Below are positions 8,338 through 16,277 of a stretch of 20,386 bases of DNA, piece by piece. A program made the position numbers and the translations under genes. The DNA lies in the IMG/VR virus record IMGVR_UViG_3300027779_000207, positions 1 through 20,386 of that record; one strand, written 5' to 3'. Each line of letters begins with the position of its first letter. The stretch's first letter is position 1. Source of the stretch: a virus. Under the pieces are notes generated by a model. The model saw only the letters and a program-made list of their open reading frames with translations, was not told the DNA's origin and did not search any database.

Positions 8338-9872
8338 TAGTTTCTCCTAATCGAGGAAAGTTGTCTTCCTAGTATTCCTTGTGCAAGTTCTCGTAAACTT
8401 GCTCCTATTATTTTTCGAGGGTCTCTTTGAGTACTCCCCTGTTTGTTTCCTGGCTCAAAAGTTTCATAAGGCTCTCTTTGATAAGTATAGTCTACATGTG
8501 TTCCACCTCTTGGTCCAATATTTACATTCTCAACCCTGGCTGAGTTTGCAAATCTACCAGTCCTAAATTGTAGTGCTGGTGAGGTCATTTTACTCGCTAC
8601 CATTGCAGGTAGTAATTGATTTAGCAGATTCCTTAAAGCTATTGGACTTTCCGAAGTTTTAGCCCCTGCTTGCCCTCTTTTCTTTTTACTCTTTTTAGGT
8701 AACGCTGAGGCCATTAACATTTTAGTCATGTTCTTTGACTTCTTACCTTTAACTTTTTTATTCCTAACTTCGTTAGAGGACATCTTGCCTCTAGCTGCTA
8801 AAGCGTGTAATTTCTTATTAACTTTAAATCTCATATCGGCTTTTGTCTTATGAGGAAATAAATTATCAATAACTATCTTAGGTAAGTTACGTTGTACATG
8901 CTCTTCTATACTAGCAGACCCTCTTAACTTTATTAGCTCGGGAGCAAACTTGGTGGAGGCTCTTATAATATCCCTTATTAAATCTGCCTGTATCCTATCT
9001 AAAATTTTAGTAAGATTATTGGCAAGTCCACCGCCTGTACCTGCGTCCCATTCTTTTAAAGCTTTTGTATACTGGCTACCTATCTTACCAGGGCCATAAC
9101 CTGTACCTAGTGCAAATTTAATATGGATAATATTGTCTACTTCTATTACCCCCGCCTTAGACCTGCTCTTATCCAACATTTTTAAAGGAACTCTATCAAA
9201 ACCTAGTATACATTGTATATGGTCAGAAAGTCTAGTAAGTACTAGATGGTATAATGAGTCGGAGCTAGATCGCTGATCTATGCCGTTCAATATATCTTCT
9301 AAACTACCAGCACTTGACATTCCTTTCGATTCTCTGTGGGCAGCTGTGTCTTTTTCAACTTTTAACAAACCCCCTGTAGTTATAGGGTCGTTTGCTCTAG
9401 GAGTAGCTACGTCTGAGTGATGCCCGTGCATTGTTGACTGTAACTTCTCTCTCTGGGCCTTAGTTAAGGAACTAGCTACTATGGCTACCGCATCTCTCTT
9501 AGCTGCTCTTATAGCCTTATCAGCTGAAGAACCTGCTTTTTGAAAACTTGCAGACTGCTTATTAAGCTGAGTTACAACAAATGCGTTATTTTCCATCGCA
9601 AAATGTATTCCTTGTCCGCTACTATCTTTTTTAAACCTGTTTTTTAAAGTTTTAAACATTGCAGCTGTCATACGTCTGCCTTTCCCAGTAACTGTGATTC
9701 CGCCAAGAGTACTTACTTCGCCTTGAATCCAACTACACCATTCTAATACTAAATTTTTATCAAATATGTATTGTTCAACTCCAACTGCTGATAGTCTTGC
9801 TTTTGCATCTCTATCAATCTTTTGTCCAAATTGCCTTGAAGCAATAAATGTATTTATTGCATTTAGTGCCAT
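8337..9872 (-). CDS. Large neck-region virion protein, gp10-like C-terminus
   Basis: At 511 residues this is much larger than usual head-closure or tail-completion proteins, yet it lies exactly where they are coded: between the head-tail connector and the tail terminator, joined to both by TAATG overlaps. The C-terminal part (about 437-475) has TGRFANS and VDYTYQREPYETFEPG, reminiscent of HK97 gp10-like proteins, whose cores read TGRL followed by VDYA and a glutamate-phenylalanine-glycine segment. The N-terminal 340 residues are unlike anything I recognise. A highly basic region spans about 350-405 with KVKGKKSKN and KKSKKKRG, which could contact DNA or RNA. It is probably a virion component at the neck, but its exact role is unknown. 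A fusion of an extra domain to a gp10-like core would explain the length. Confidence 0.6.
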   Translation of the reverse strand: MALNAINTFIASRQFGQKIDRDAKARLSAVGVEQYIFDKNLVLEWCSWIQGEVSTLGGITVTGKGRRMTAAMFKTLKNRFKKDSSGQGIHFAMENNAFVVTQLNKQSASFQKAGSSADKAIRAAKRDAVAIVASSLTKAQREKLQSTMHGHHSDVATPRANDPITTGGLLKVEKDTAAHRESKGMSSAGSLEDILNGIDQRSSSDSLYHLVLTRLSDHIQCILGFDRVPLKMLDKSRSKAGVIEVDNIIHIKFALGTGYGPGKIGSQYTKALKEWDAGTGGGLANNLTKILDRIQADLIRDIIRASTKFAPELIKLRGSASIEEHVQRNLPKIVIDNLFPHKTKADMRFKVNKKLHALAARGKMSSNEVRNKKVKGKKSKNMTKMLMASALPKKSKKKRGQAGAKTSESPIALRNLLNQLLPAMVASKMTSPALQFRTGRFANSARVENVNIGPRGGTHVDYTYQREPYETFEPGNKQGSTQRDPRKIIGASLRELAQGILGRQLSSIRRN

Positions 9873-10468
9873 TACACAACTACCCTGTATAGGTCTAGTA
9901 CTCTTTTGATATGATCAGGAAAGTCAGTACTCATTCTCATTCCAGAAGTGCCTTGGTTTTGTAACGTTGCACCTCCAAGAGACTGTCTTACCTTGTGTTC
10001 ATCTTTCAAATAGTAAGTAACTAAATCGAATACAGCTAGTTTTAAATCTTTAGGAGTCTCAGTGTACCCCGCATTATACGTAATTTTTACTGATCCAACT
10101 CCTTGTGCCCAAGGTCTTGTATTACCTTGTTCATTTGTTCTTATAATTGCGTCAGACTCATAGTCTACGTAATATTCATAGTTCCCTGTCGTTAAAGTGG
10201 CATAAGCACCACTATAAGCAGTTCGTTCTTGTACAATATCTACTGCGGTTAACGGACACTCGCTGACAATAATCGTTGAGGTGTAGTTATCACTAATAGA
10301 AAATGTTTCCACTTTGTTTGTACTAATATAATCGACAAATGAAGTTCCACAATACTTTTTTACAAGATCGGATATCTGAGGTACTAGAACGTTTAGACGA
10401 TCGTCGTCTTTCTCGCCCCTGATTCCTTCAGCGTCTTTGTATTCATGCGTATGTATTAAATCTGCCAT
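9872..10468 (-). CDS. Head-tail connector / adaptor protein (gp6-like)
   Basis: The 198-residue protein follows the capsid gene and precedes the neck genes, the place of the HK97 gp6-type adaptor that forms a ring under the portal. An N-terminal helical region with LNVLVPQISDLVKKYCGTSF fits the family, as does the middle beta region ending GSVKITYNAGYTETPKDLKLAVFDLVTYYLKDE and the C-terminal helix DHIKRVLDLYRVV. Many adaptor proteins share the Gly-Tyr-Thr then Pro-x-x-Leu-Lys pattern. Its start lies just beyond the hairpin at 10492-10509, and no good Shine-Dalgarno sequence is visible. It may therefore be made at much lower levels than capsid. The stop overlaps the next start (TAATG). Confidence 0.75.
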   Translation of the reverse strand: MADLIHTHEYKDAEGIRGEKDDDRLNVLVPQISDLVKKYCGTSFVDYISTNKVETFSISDNYTSTIIVSECPLTAVDIVQERTAYSGAYATLTTGNYEYYVDYESDAIIRTNEQGNTRPWAQGVGSVKITYNAGYTETPKDLKLAVFDLVTYYLKDEHKVRQSLGGATLQNQGTSGMRMSTDFPDHIKRVLDLYRVVV

Positions 10469-10477
10469 AATATTACC

Positions 10478-10509
10478 AAAAAAATATTGCAGTGGGGGCG
10501 AACCCCCAC
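10478..10509 (-). terminator. Terminator-like hairpin after the capsid gene
   Basis: On the minus strand GTGGGGG (10509-10503) pairs perfectly with CCCCCAC (10498-10492) around a TTCG loop. A run of seven T residues (10484-10478) follows, but seven bases of mixed sequence separate it from the stem, so termination is likely incomplete. It starts 19 bases after the capsid stop codon, in the only notable gap of the head gene cluster. An alternative role is to protect the 3' end of capsid mRNA. Confidence 0.65.
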
Positions 10510-10527
10510 CACAAAATAGATAAGCTA

Positions 10528-12552
10528 TTAACTAGCTTTGAACTTATATGCCCACTTAGAAGTAGCGCCTTCAATGAGTTCAGCGAAGCCGATTCTCTGT
10601 GAAGCAACTAGTACTCTTCTTTGGTTTGCAACTTCGTAATCGGACTCAATGGTAATTCCTCTGAGTCTTGGCATTACGTAGTTTCTCGCATATACTGCGA
10701 TTGCTCCAAATCCATTGGCTGCTTGAGCAGGGAATTCGTCACAAAGGAGAACCTTTGAACCAAATACCTGACCAATCTCACCAGTGAGTTTAGTAGCCAT
10801 ATCACCAACTAGATTAGCATCTTGGAATTCTGCGTCTTCTAGTAACTGGAAGTATGCACTTTGTGAAACAATATATGTTACATCTGCAGGATTAACCCCG
10901 TATTTGCCCATATTCTTTCTCATGTTTAACAACTCAGCTGCAGTTACAGTATCAGTTGCAACAGCTGTTGCTGATTGCGTGAAGTCACTGTCGTCTGCTG
11001 CCATCTTGACAAGACCATCAAAAGTTCCTGATGTATAAACACCAGTAGAATTGTTACCTAATAGTAACGCATTCTCAATACCTTTTGCGTGTGATCTTAC
11101 AATTGATTCCCTAATTAAAGGAAGGATTGGTAAAATTGCATCTTCTTCAGTTTCATTACCTAAGTATGATTGTGAAATAAGTTTATGAGTTGATAGAACT
11201 TTTTCAGTTAAATCTACTCCGCCGTACGGTGCACCCTGGCTGTCTCCAGTCTGGGATAAGTTACCGTGTGGAGATGATCCACTGGCTGTTTGGGCTGTCG
11301 CGAATTCAGCATATCCACTATCTGGTAGAATTGGGATAATCATATTAGCGGAATTCATTTGAATTTCTCTAAATAGCGGCGCTAATACTAGCGAGCTTTG
11401 AATATCTCTTTCTACGTTAGTTGATACGATTTGTTCGAAGTCCGCACTAGAAACGCCAACACCTGAGTGTGCGTTAATTTTTTCCATTACGCTTTTAGCG
11501 AATGGTGTGTCGAATCCTCTACCGGTTGAAAGACCTAAGATCTTTGCATCTACGATATCTCCTTCAAACGCTTCTTTCCAATTTTTGTTACCACGATCTT
11601 GGAAAATTCTTTTTGATTCGCGCATAGCTTGAATCTCTTCTGATCTTTCCATTAGATCTTTTTGTAGTTCTTTAACAACTGACTCTAGGTCACCTTGTCT
11701 CTCTTCTACTTTTCTAGCAACATCATTTATTAGTGCTTCTGCACCACTGATTCCTGCTTTCACAACAATCTTTTGTTTTTCCTGCTCTGCTTCCACATTA
11801 GCTTTCTCAGCAACGTCTGCATCAGCTTGCGCTTTTGTTTCTGCTTGCTCAGCGGCTTTTTGTTCAGCTTGCTTCATTGCGATGCTAGTAGCAGTTTGAT
11901 CTGCAACTTGCTTAGCGAATGCTTCAAGGTCGAACTCAGGGCTCACAGGAGTTTTCTTTTCTTCTGACATAATAGTCTCCGTTTTGTCGGCTTGCGCCTT
12001 GCTTGACTGCTCTATCTCTGCGTTTGCATCGATTGAGTTAGTCTTAATAAAGTCTTTTTTGAACGAGTTGTACTCTTCCATGTTATCGAAGGATTTCGCT
12101 AACGAGAAGACCGCGTTTTGGTTACAAGGAACCGAAACAACAGACACTTCAAACAGTTCTGCGTCCTTTATTCTATATCCGTCGGTTTCAGGTAAGTATT
12201 CAGCGTCCTTGACTTTGAAACCAACAGAAAAAGCTCCAAGTACGCCGTCTTTAATAAGATCTTTGATATCGCCTGCAGATTTTGAAATTCGAGCAGTTAG
12301 CTCTAATCCATTCTCTGAGACTCCAATTTCCTTCGCCCGACCAATTGGTCGATCGTAGTTATGGTTAAATAGGATTACTGGATTATTTTTAAAATTATCC
12401 AATCCACCCTTTAACCAAGCATCACATTCAATAGTGTCACCAGCTCTGTCGATATGGTTCGTACTAGCTGATCCTTTGATATCTAGTCCGCCATCTTCGT
12501 CTTCTGATAACATCTTGAATGAGTTTGTCCAGTGAAAAATTTTCTCAGACAT
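10528..12552 (-). CDS. Fused prohead protease and HK97-fold major capsid protein
   Basis: This 674-residue protein joins two normally separate functions. Residues 1-155 match the S78 prohead protease family: FNHNYDRPIG with probable catalytic His64, GAFSVGF with Ser109, and the following ELFEVSVVSVPCN segment. Residues about 200-325 are charged, Ala/Glu/Gln-rich and probably coiled coil, resembling the scaffolding delta domain removed during maturation. From about 330 onward the sequence looks like an HK97-type capsid subunit (LAPLFREIQMNSANMIIPILPD, ending GFAELIEGATSKWAYKF). The gene starts after a strong AAGGAGG ribosome binding site formed by the end of the preceding gene. Met195 has its own GGAG site, so capsid may also be made alone. 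A hairpin terminator follows. The domain calls are firm; the two-product model is inferred. Confidence 0.92.
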   Translation of the reverse strand: MSEKIFHWTNSFKMLSEDEDGGLDIKGSASTNHIDRAGDTIECDAWLKGGLDNFKNNPVILFNHNYDRPIGRAKEIGVSENGLELTARISKSAGDIKDLIKDGVLGAFSVGFKVKDAEYLPETDGYRIKDAELFEVSVVSVPCNQNAVFSLAKSFDNMEEYNSFKKDFIKTNSIDANAEIEQSSKAQADKTETIMSEEKKTPVSPEFDLEAFAKQVADQTATSIAMKQAEQKAAEQAETKAQADADVAEKANVEAEQEKQKIVVKAGISGAEALINDVARKVEERQGDLESVVKELQKDLMERSEEIQAMRESKRIFQDRGNKNWKEAFEGDIVDAKILGLSTGRGFDTPFAKSVMEKINAHSGVGVSSADFEQIVSTNVERDIQSSLVLAPLFREIQMNSANMIIPILPDSGYAEFATAQTASGSSPHGNLSQTGDSQGAPYGGVDLTEKVLSTHKLISQSYLGNETEEDAILPILPLIRESIVRSHAKGIENALLLGNNSTGVYTSGTFDGLVKMAADDSDFTQSATAVATDTVTAAELLNMRKNMGKYGVNPADVTYIVSQSAYFQLLEDAEFQDANLVGDMATKLTGEIGQVFGSKVLLCDEFPAQAANGFGAIAVYARNYVMPRLRGITIESDYEVANQRRVLVASQRIGFAELIEGATSKWAYKFKAS
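11968..11980 (-). promoter_or_regulatory. Internal ribosome binding site and start for capsid alone
   Basis: Within the fused gene, GGAG (11980-11977) lies six bases before an in-frame ATG (11970-11968, codon 195), exactly between the protease and scaffold-capsid parts. Starting here would give a 480-residue product beginning MSEEKKTP. Particles need hundreds of capsid subunits but few proteases, so an internal start makes sense. Confidence 0.7.
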
Positions 12553-12554
12553 AG

Positions 12555-12809
12555 TTAGTCCTCCTTCTTAGCTTTAGCCTTCTTAGGGGCGGGAGCTACA
12601 ACCGGTGCTTCTACAACTGGTGTCATTTCTACTGGAAACCTGTGTCTAGCTGCTGCTAGAACTCTATTCCATGATCCAAATTTCCTTCTTAAGAGAAAGT
12701 CTCTTACAGGAGCTTTCGGATCCGCTTTATATTCTGGTAGGCTAATCTTATCTACGTTTTTTGCTTGTAAATACTCGCTTAAAGCCTTTATCATCATATG
12801 TTTTGTCAT
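12555..12809 (-). CDS. Small protein with HNH-repeat-like motif
   Basis: This 84-residue protein sits between portal and protease-capsid genes, with gaps of two bases on each side. Residues about 33-60 contain RDFLLRRKFGSWNRVLAAAR. The FGSWN core followed by an Ala-rich helix resembles the short helical DNA-binding repeat often found beside homing endonuclease domains. The C-terminus (about 62-84) is Pro/Ala/Val then Lys-rich, probably disordered. No nuclease residues are present. It might be a remnant of a homing element, a DNA-binding packaging factor or a minor head protein. The end of the gene also supplies the strong ribosome binding site for the capsid fusion. The gene is likely real given tight packing, but its function is unknown. 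Confidence 0.72.
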   Translation of the reverse strand: MTKHMMIKALSEYLQAKNVDKISLPEYKADPKAPVRDFLLRRKFGSWNRVLAAARHRFPVEMTPVVEAPVVAPAPKKAKAKKED

Positions 12810-12811
12810 AA

Positions 12812-14029
12812 TTATTCCTCTGCGGGTGGGGTTTCTTCTGGTCTGCCACCTTGCTCTGGATTTGCGGCCGATCCTGCAATATTTGCAGGAATTCGCGGTG
12901 TATCAAATCCGTCAATCTTCTCAAGTCTCAACGCCTCCCTTGCTTCATTCGGTGTTAATATTCCCGTGTTTACAAGTGTAGCGTAGTAAGCTGCCTGGTC
13001 TTTCAACTCAGGCTGAAGTGCTGGCGTATCGCTAACATCTTCGTTAAGTTTAAAACCGAAGAACCTCTCGAAAGCATATCCCATCTTTCTAATGATAGGT
13101 AATATGGTTTCTAAATAGTATAGACGGTGGTTGGGTCTAATGTTTGCATTATTCCCTCCGTCCAATAAAATAGGTGGTATACCCATCGCTTCTAAAATTA
13201 TCTTCTCATTCGACGTTATTGCCGCTTGAAAGTCTAAATCTTTGAAGTTAACTTCCGTTAGGTTTTCCACTTCCAATCCACCATCTAGGAATAACGGTCT
13301 ACGTCCTCCTGATTGTGGGTTGTATCTAGCGACCCAAGCCTGTAACATTCTTTCTTTGATTTTCTCCGAAAGTGTGTTAGGTGACTTAAGTACTAAACCT
13401 GGTACTGCTCCGTTCTTGAAGAAGTTATCTTGGAATCTTCTCATACTTCCAAGTAACTGCATGGTTCTCCATGCTGGCTTCAATCTAGGAACTCCTCTAT
13501 AAATAGAGTTAAAACTGTTCTCTTTAATGTGAATGATTTCACTAGGACTATACTCGATACCGGAGTCGTAAACATATTTATCTACGTAGGTACTTTCATT
13601 AGTCTCGATTGTTACGTGTTCTGCTGGCAAATGATAGAGATGTACTCCATCATAGTATATAAAGATATTGCCGTCTATAAGTAGATCAACTATTAAGTTT
13701 CTCTTAAAGGCGCTAATATCTTGAAAAGGATTTGGTTCTACGTTAAGTAGTAAATTGAGCTTAGTTCTTCTCATGTTTTTTACTACACCAGTAACACCTT
13801 GTATCTTCTCGCCTACATCGAATGGTATATCCGCAGCGTCGTCCACTATCATGTTGACTGCTCGGTTTACCACTTCTAATTGCTCGTAAGCATTTCTGTA
13901 GTTAGTTGTTATTTCACGACTAGAAAGAGTACCACCTTCATCATTGGCGATATGAGACTGAGAAGGGTTTAGTTTCTCGTAGTCCTCGCTAAAGGTTGTT
14001 CTTCCTATAATCCTGTCATACCATGCCAT
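12812..14029 (-). CDS. Portal protein (HK97 family)
   Basis: The 405-residue length and sequence match HK97-type portals, the 12-subunit ring through which DNA enters and leaves the head. Typical segments are the N-terminal VNRAVNMIVDDAADIP helix, IIHIKENSFNSIYRGVPRLKPAW (written here only as a landmark between about 165 and 188), the FFKNGAVPG core, and the AMGIPPILLDG segment. The C-terminal LVNTGILTPNEARE is nearly diagnostic, being part of the GxLTxNEAR motif of this family. The start overlaps the HNH gene by 14 bases, and only a weak GAGAG ribosome binding site is visible, so translation is probably coupled. It lies two genes after the terminase, with a promoter between. Confidence 0.94.
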   Translation of the reverse strand: MAWYDRIIGRTTFSEDYEKLNPSQSHIANDEGGTLSSREITTNYRNAYEQLEVVNRAVNMIVDDAADIPFDVGEKIQGVTGVVKNMRRTKLNLLLNVEPNPFQDISAFKRNLIVDLLIDGNIFIYYDGVHLYHLPAEHVTIETNESTYVDKYVYDSGIEYSPSEIIHIKENSFNSIYRGVPRLKPAWRTMQLLGSMRRFQDNFFKNGAVPGLVLKSPNTLSEKIKERMLQAWVARYNPQSGGRRPLFLDGGLEVENLTEVNFKDLDFQAAITSNEKIILEAMGIPPILLDGGNNANIRPNHRLYYLETILPIIRKMGYAFERFFGFKLNEDVSDTPALQPELKDQAAYYATLVNTGILTPNEAREALRLEKIDGFDTPRIPANIAGSAANPEQGGRPEETPPAEE

Positions 14030-14387
14030 ATTTGTCTCTCTGTATACTCACCCATCTTTCTTGTTTTAGTGCTGTTACTACTCTTGGGCGTTTGCCGTAG
14101 ATGGAGTGTAGTTTCATATGATGCTCGTGACATAATGTAACAGCTGCGTCGTAAATTTCTTTAGTGTGTTCGGCTATAAACTGTTCACGAAGGTTTAATA
14201 TATCTTCTTCGCCAGTTATTTTCAGCTTATTCTTTCTTAACCAAATTTCTAACAACTCTGTTAGACCATGAAAATGATGGAAGTCTAGATTCTGCGTAGA
14301 TTTACAGATATAACATTCCGTTCCTTTGTCGTACTTAGACTTAGCCTTGTCCCGAACATATTTAACTAGATCTCTTTTTAGTTCCAT
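14016..14387 (-). CDS. HNH endonuclease (packaging-associated)
   Basis: The 123-residue protein has the zinc and catalytic layout of an HNH nuclease: C25-x2-C28, DFHHFH at 35-40 carrying the catalytic His, then LCHEHHMKLH at 85-94. In many HK97-like phages a small HNH protein is coded beside the terminase and is needed for cutting DNA at the packaging site. Its place between large terminase and portal fits that role. A free-standing homing nuclease is the main alternative. It is the first gene after a consensus promoter whose expected transcript start (about 14400) leaves a leader of only some 13 bases. That leader contains an AAGGA at its very start. Confidence 0.85.
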   Translation of the reverse strand: MELKRDLVKYVRDKAKSKYDKGTECYICKSTQNLDFHHFHGLTELLEIWLRKNKLKITGEEDILNLREQFIAEHTKEIYDAAVTLCHEHHMKLHSIYGKRPRVVTALKQERWVSIQRDKYGMV

Positions 14388-14406
14388 AACTTATTCCATT
14401 CCTTAA

Positions 14407-14448
14407 ATTATACTATTATTTGGGGGTGTTGTCAAGAACTATTTTTGT
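14407..14448 (-). promoter_or_regulatory. Consensus sigma70-type promoter for the head-tail genes
   Basis: On the minus strand TTGACA (14435-14430) and TATAAT (14412-14407) are separated by exactly 17 bases, a perfect match to the consensus for the housekeeping sigma factor. The upstream AT-rich block, which together with the -35 reads ACAAAAATAGTTCTTGACA (14448-14430), recurs exactly at the other promoter in this window. The ten bases from the -10 onward (TATAATTTAA) are also identical. The promoter lies just after the terminase stop codon and would drive the HNH gene and the structural genes beyond. Confidence 0.9.
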
Positions 14449-14458
14449 GCGGTGGTCA

Positions 14459-15757
14459 TTAGAAGCTAGTGGCACTTGTTTCGAACGAGTACATCGCATA
14501 GCGTAGTGCATCTGCCATATGAGAAGCATAGTTGTGTTTTGGCTTCTCTTTTAGTAAGTTAGGATTGGGATCCCACTGGTACTGATCAAGGGAGCTCAGA
14601 CTCTCATGACATGTCTGGTGAACTATTAGTGCGTCATTATCACAGATCGCTGCTACATGACCAATTCCATCAAGTACAGATTTCTTTGCGTTAATAGTAC
14701 TAATGTCGTAGTTTTGTGCAAGGTCAAATCTTGTTTGCTGTGCGGCTGAATCAATATAAATATAATCTATATTATACTTATGAATTAGTTTCTGTATCTC
14801 GATTGCGTGTTGTTCTGTGGTTCTTTCTGAGTTTAAGTATTCAGCTAATAGATAATACTTTCTAGCGTCCCAGTCGTAGGCAATTACACAGAAAGCTGTA
14901 GGATCTTTGAAACCTACGTCCATTCCTGCGAATACGTCCATGCCGGATAGGTCTAGCTCTGATAAATCCTGCTGGCACTTCTCCATGTTGAATCCCCATA
15001 CCTGGCCTTCAAATACATTGAAGTCTGCCATATACTCTTGATTAAATTCGGATTCAGACATTGTTTTTCTTGCTTCATGAATGTCCTGGTCTGAGATACG
15101 TGGGTTTTCATGGTAAGTAGCCTTGACACTTGCCCACTCTGGAAAGTCTCCTGAGTAACCTCTATACCAGAACTCTGCAAACCAATTGTTCCTACCACGA
15201 GGGGTAGAAATGAATATAGCTTTAGAGTTTTCTTTGTCTAGTGTAGGTCGTAGTGCGACGTTGAAAGCGTCCCTTCCATCCACGAGGGCAGCTTCATCAA
15301 AGATGATGAGATCATAGGACCTACCAACGACCGAATCCACTTGGTTAACCGATCCCATACGGATCGTAGAATTGTTTGATAATTGAATAACTTTATCTTT
15401 TGCATTGTCTTTAATTACTTCTAAATCAAAATGTTTGATTAAGGTTCTCTGAAGGTCGAAGGATATCTGGGACAATGAGTAGTTAGGCGACATCAATAGA
15501 ACATTGGTGTTTGGTACTAAACATAGTAGCTGAGCGATTACGTTCGCTATGTATGTTTTTCCTTGCCTACGGGATACTGCCGCAGTAACAAAACGATACT
15601 TCGGATTATTGATTGAATTGATAATAGCTTTTTGGGTACTATTAGGTTCTATTCCTAATAAGTCCATATAGCCATCTATTGGGAGTTTGATGAATCTGCG
15701 TTCATCGAAAGACATGAGCTCTTCGGCTGTGACGTCTTTTCTACTTATCTCTAGCAT
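14459..15757 (-). CDS. terL: Terminase large subunit
   Basis: This 432-residue protein is the DNA packaging motor and nuclease. The ATPase half has a Walker A-like SRRQGKT (62-68), Walker B LIIFDEAA (150-157) and coupling motif STPRG (184-188). The nuclease half has the expected acidic residues D280 in AGMDVGFKDPTA, D336 in IYIDSA, and D416 in HMADALRYA. Length and motif spacing are normal for siphovirus terminases. It overlaps the preceding 74-residue gene by one base (TAATG), while a strong promoter directly follows its stop. It is therefore the last gene of the first transcription unit unless transcripts run on. All key residues are present. Confidence 0.96.
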   Translation of the reverse strand: MLEISRKDVTAEELMSFDERRFIKLPIDGYMDLLGIEPNSTQKAIINSINNPKYRFVTAAVSRRQGKTYIANVIAQLLCLVPNTNVLLMSPNYSLSQISFDLQRTLIKHFDLEVIKDNAKDKVIQLSNNSTIRMGSVNQVDSVVGRSYDLIIFDEAALVDGRDAFNVALRPTLDKENSKAIFISTPRGRNNWFAEFWYRGYSGDFPEWASVKATYHENPRISDQDIHEARKTMSESEFNQEYMADFNVFEGQVWGFNMEKCQQDLSELDLSGMDVFAGMDVGFKDPTAFCVIAYDWDARKYYLLAEYLNSERTTEQHAIEIQKLIHKYNIDYIYIDSAAQQTRFDLAQNYDISTINAKKSVLDGIGHVAAICDNDALIVHQTCHESLSSLDQYQWDPNPNLLKEKPKHNYASHMADALRYAMYSFETSATSF

Positions 15758-15981
15758 TAGTGTATTGTTTCTTCTGCGAACAAGGACTCTACGTCGTCTA
15801 ATAGACCTTTGTCCTCTACTATATTATAGAGGTACATGAAAGCAAGGGATACATTCTTCATGTCGAACTCTTTACGAGTTAATTCCCTTTTAGATTCAAC
15901 TAAGTTAACGGCTGCTGTAAAAGCGCTCGCATTAACTATATTTTCTTGTAACCAAAGTGTTCTTCCGTCCACTGCTTTCAT
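15757..15981 (-). CDS. Small protein upstream of terminase, unknown function
   Basis: This 74-residue, mostly helical protein is coded immediately before the large terminase with a TAATG overlap. That is the place where the small terminase subunit is normally found. However, it is much shorter than usual small terminases, and I see no helix-turn-helix pattern. Its visible content is NASAFTAAVNLVESKRELTRKEFD followed by SLAFMYLYNIVEDKGLLDDVESLF and an acidic end. A GGAG ribosome binding site lies five bases before the ATG. It could be a divergent or reduced terminase partner, since its coupling implies matched amounts with the motor. No function can be assigned from sequence alone. Confidence 0.7.
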   Translation of the reverse strand: MKAVDGRTLWLQENIVNASAFTAAVNLVESKRELTRKEFDMKNVSLAFMYLYNIVEDKGLLDDVESLFAEETIH

Positions 15982-15996
15982 ATCTTCTCCGTTTGT

Positions 15997-16266
15997 TTAA
16001 CGTCTAGTGTTAATTGGGGCACCCTTAACTGTCGCGGCTGATGCATAGATTCTATCTTCCATATCCTTAGATATGTACTCAGAAGCTCCTGCTTCTAAGG
16101 TAAATGAACCCTGTACATCTGTACCTGATGCTCCGTTAAGAATAGTAACAGTCGCTTCTGCAGCGGCTACATTTACTATTCTTACTTCGGGCGAAAGCTC
16201 GAAGTTACTGGCTGCTCCTGCGGTAGTACCGCAAGCAGCTTCTGCCCCTATAAATCTTGTTGACAT
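15997..16266 (-). CDS. Small beta-rich virion-like protein, paralogue A
   Basis: The 89-residue protein is rich in Ala, Thr, Val and Gly with short alternating strands (VRIVNVAAAEATVTIL, then GSFTLEAGASEYISK, then DRIYASAATVKGAPI). It aligns by eye with the 99-residue protein at 17334-17633, sharing VR-[IL]-VN near the start of the core and YAS-[AS]-A-x-V near the end. Similar small beta-sandwich proteins are common in marine phage virion gene clusters. Capsid decoration or stabilisation is a reasonable guess but is not shown here. An AGGAG site precedes the ATG by eight bases. The gene lies between the outer-membrane barrel gene and the terminase block. Confidence 0.72.
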   Translation of the reverse strand: MSTRFIGAEAACGTTAGAASNFELSPEVRIVNVAAAEATVTILNGASGTDVQGSFTLEAGASEYISKDMEDRIYASAATVKGAPINTRR

Positions 16267-16277
16267 AATTTATTCTC

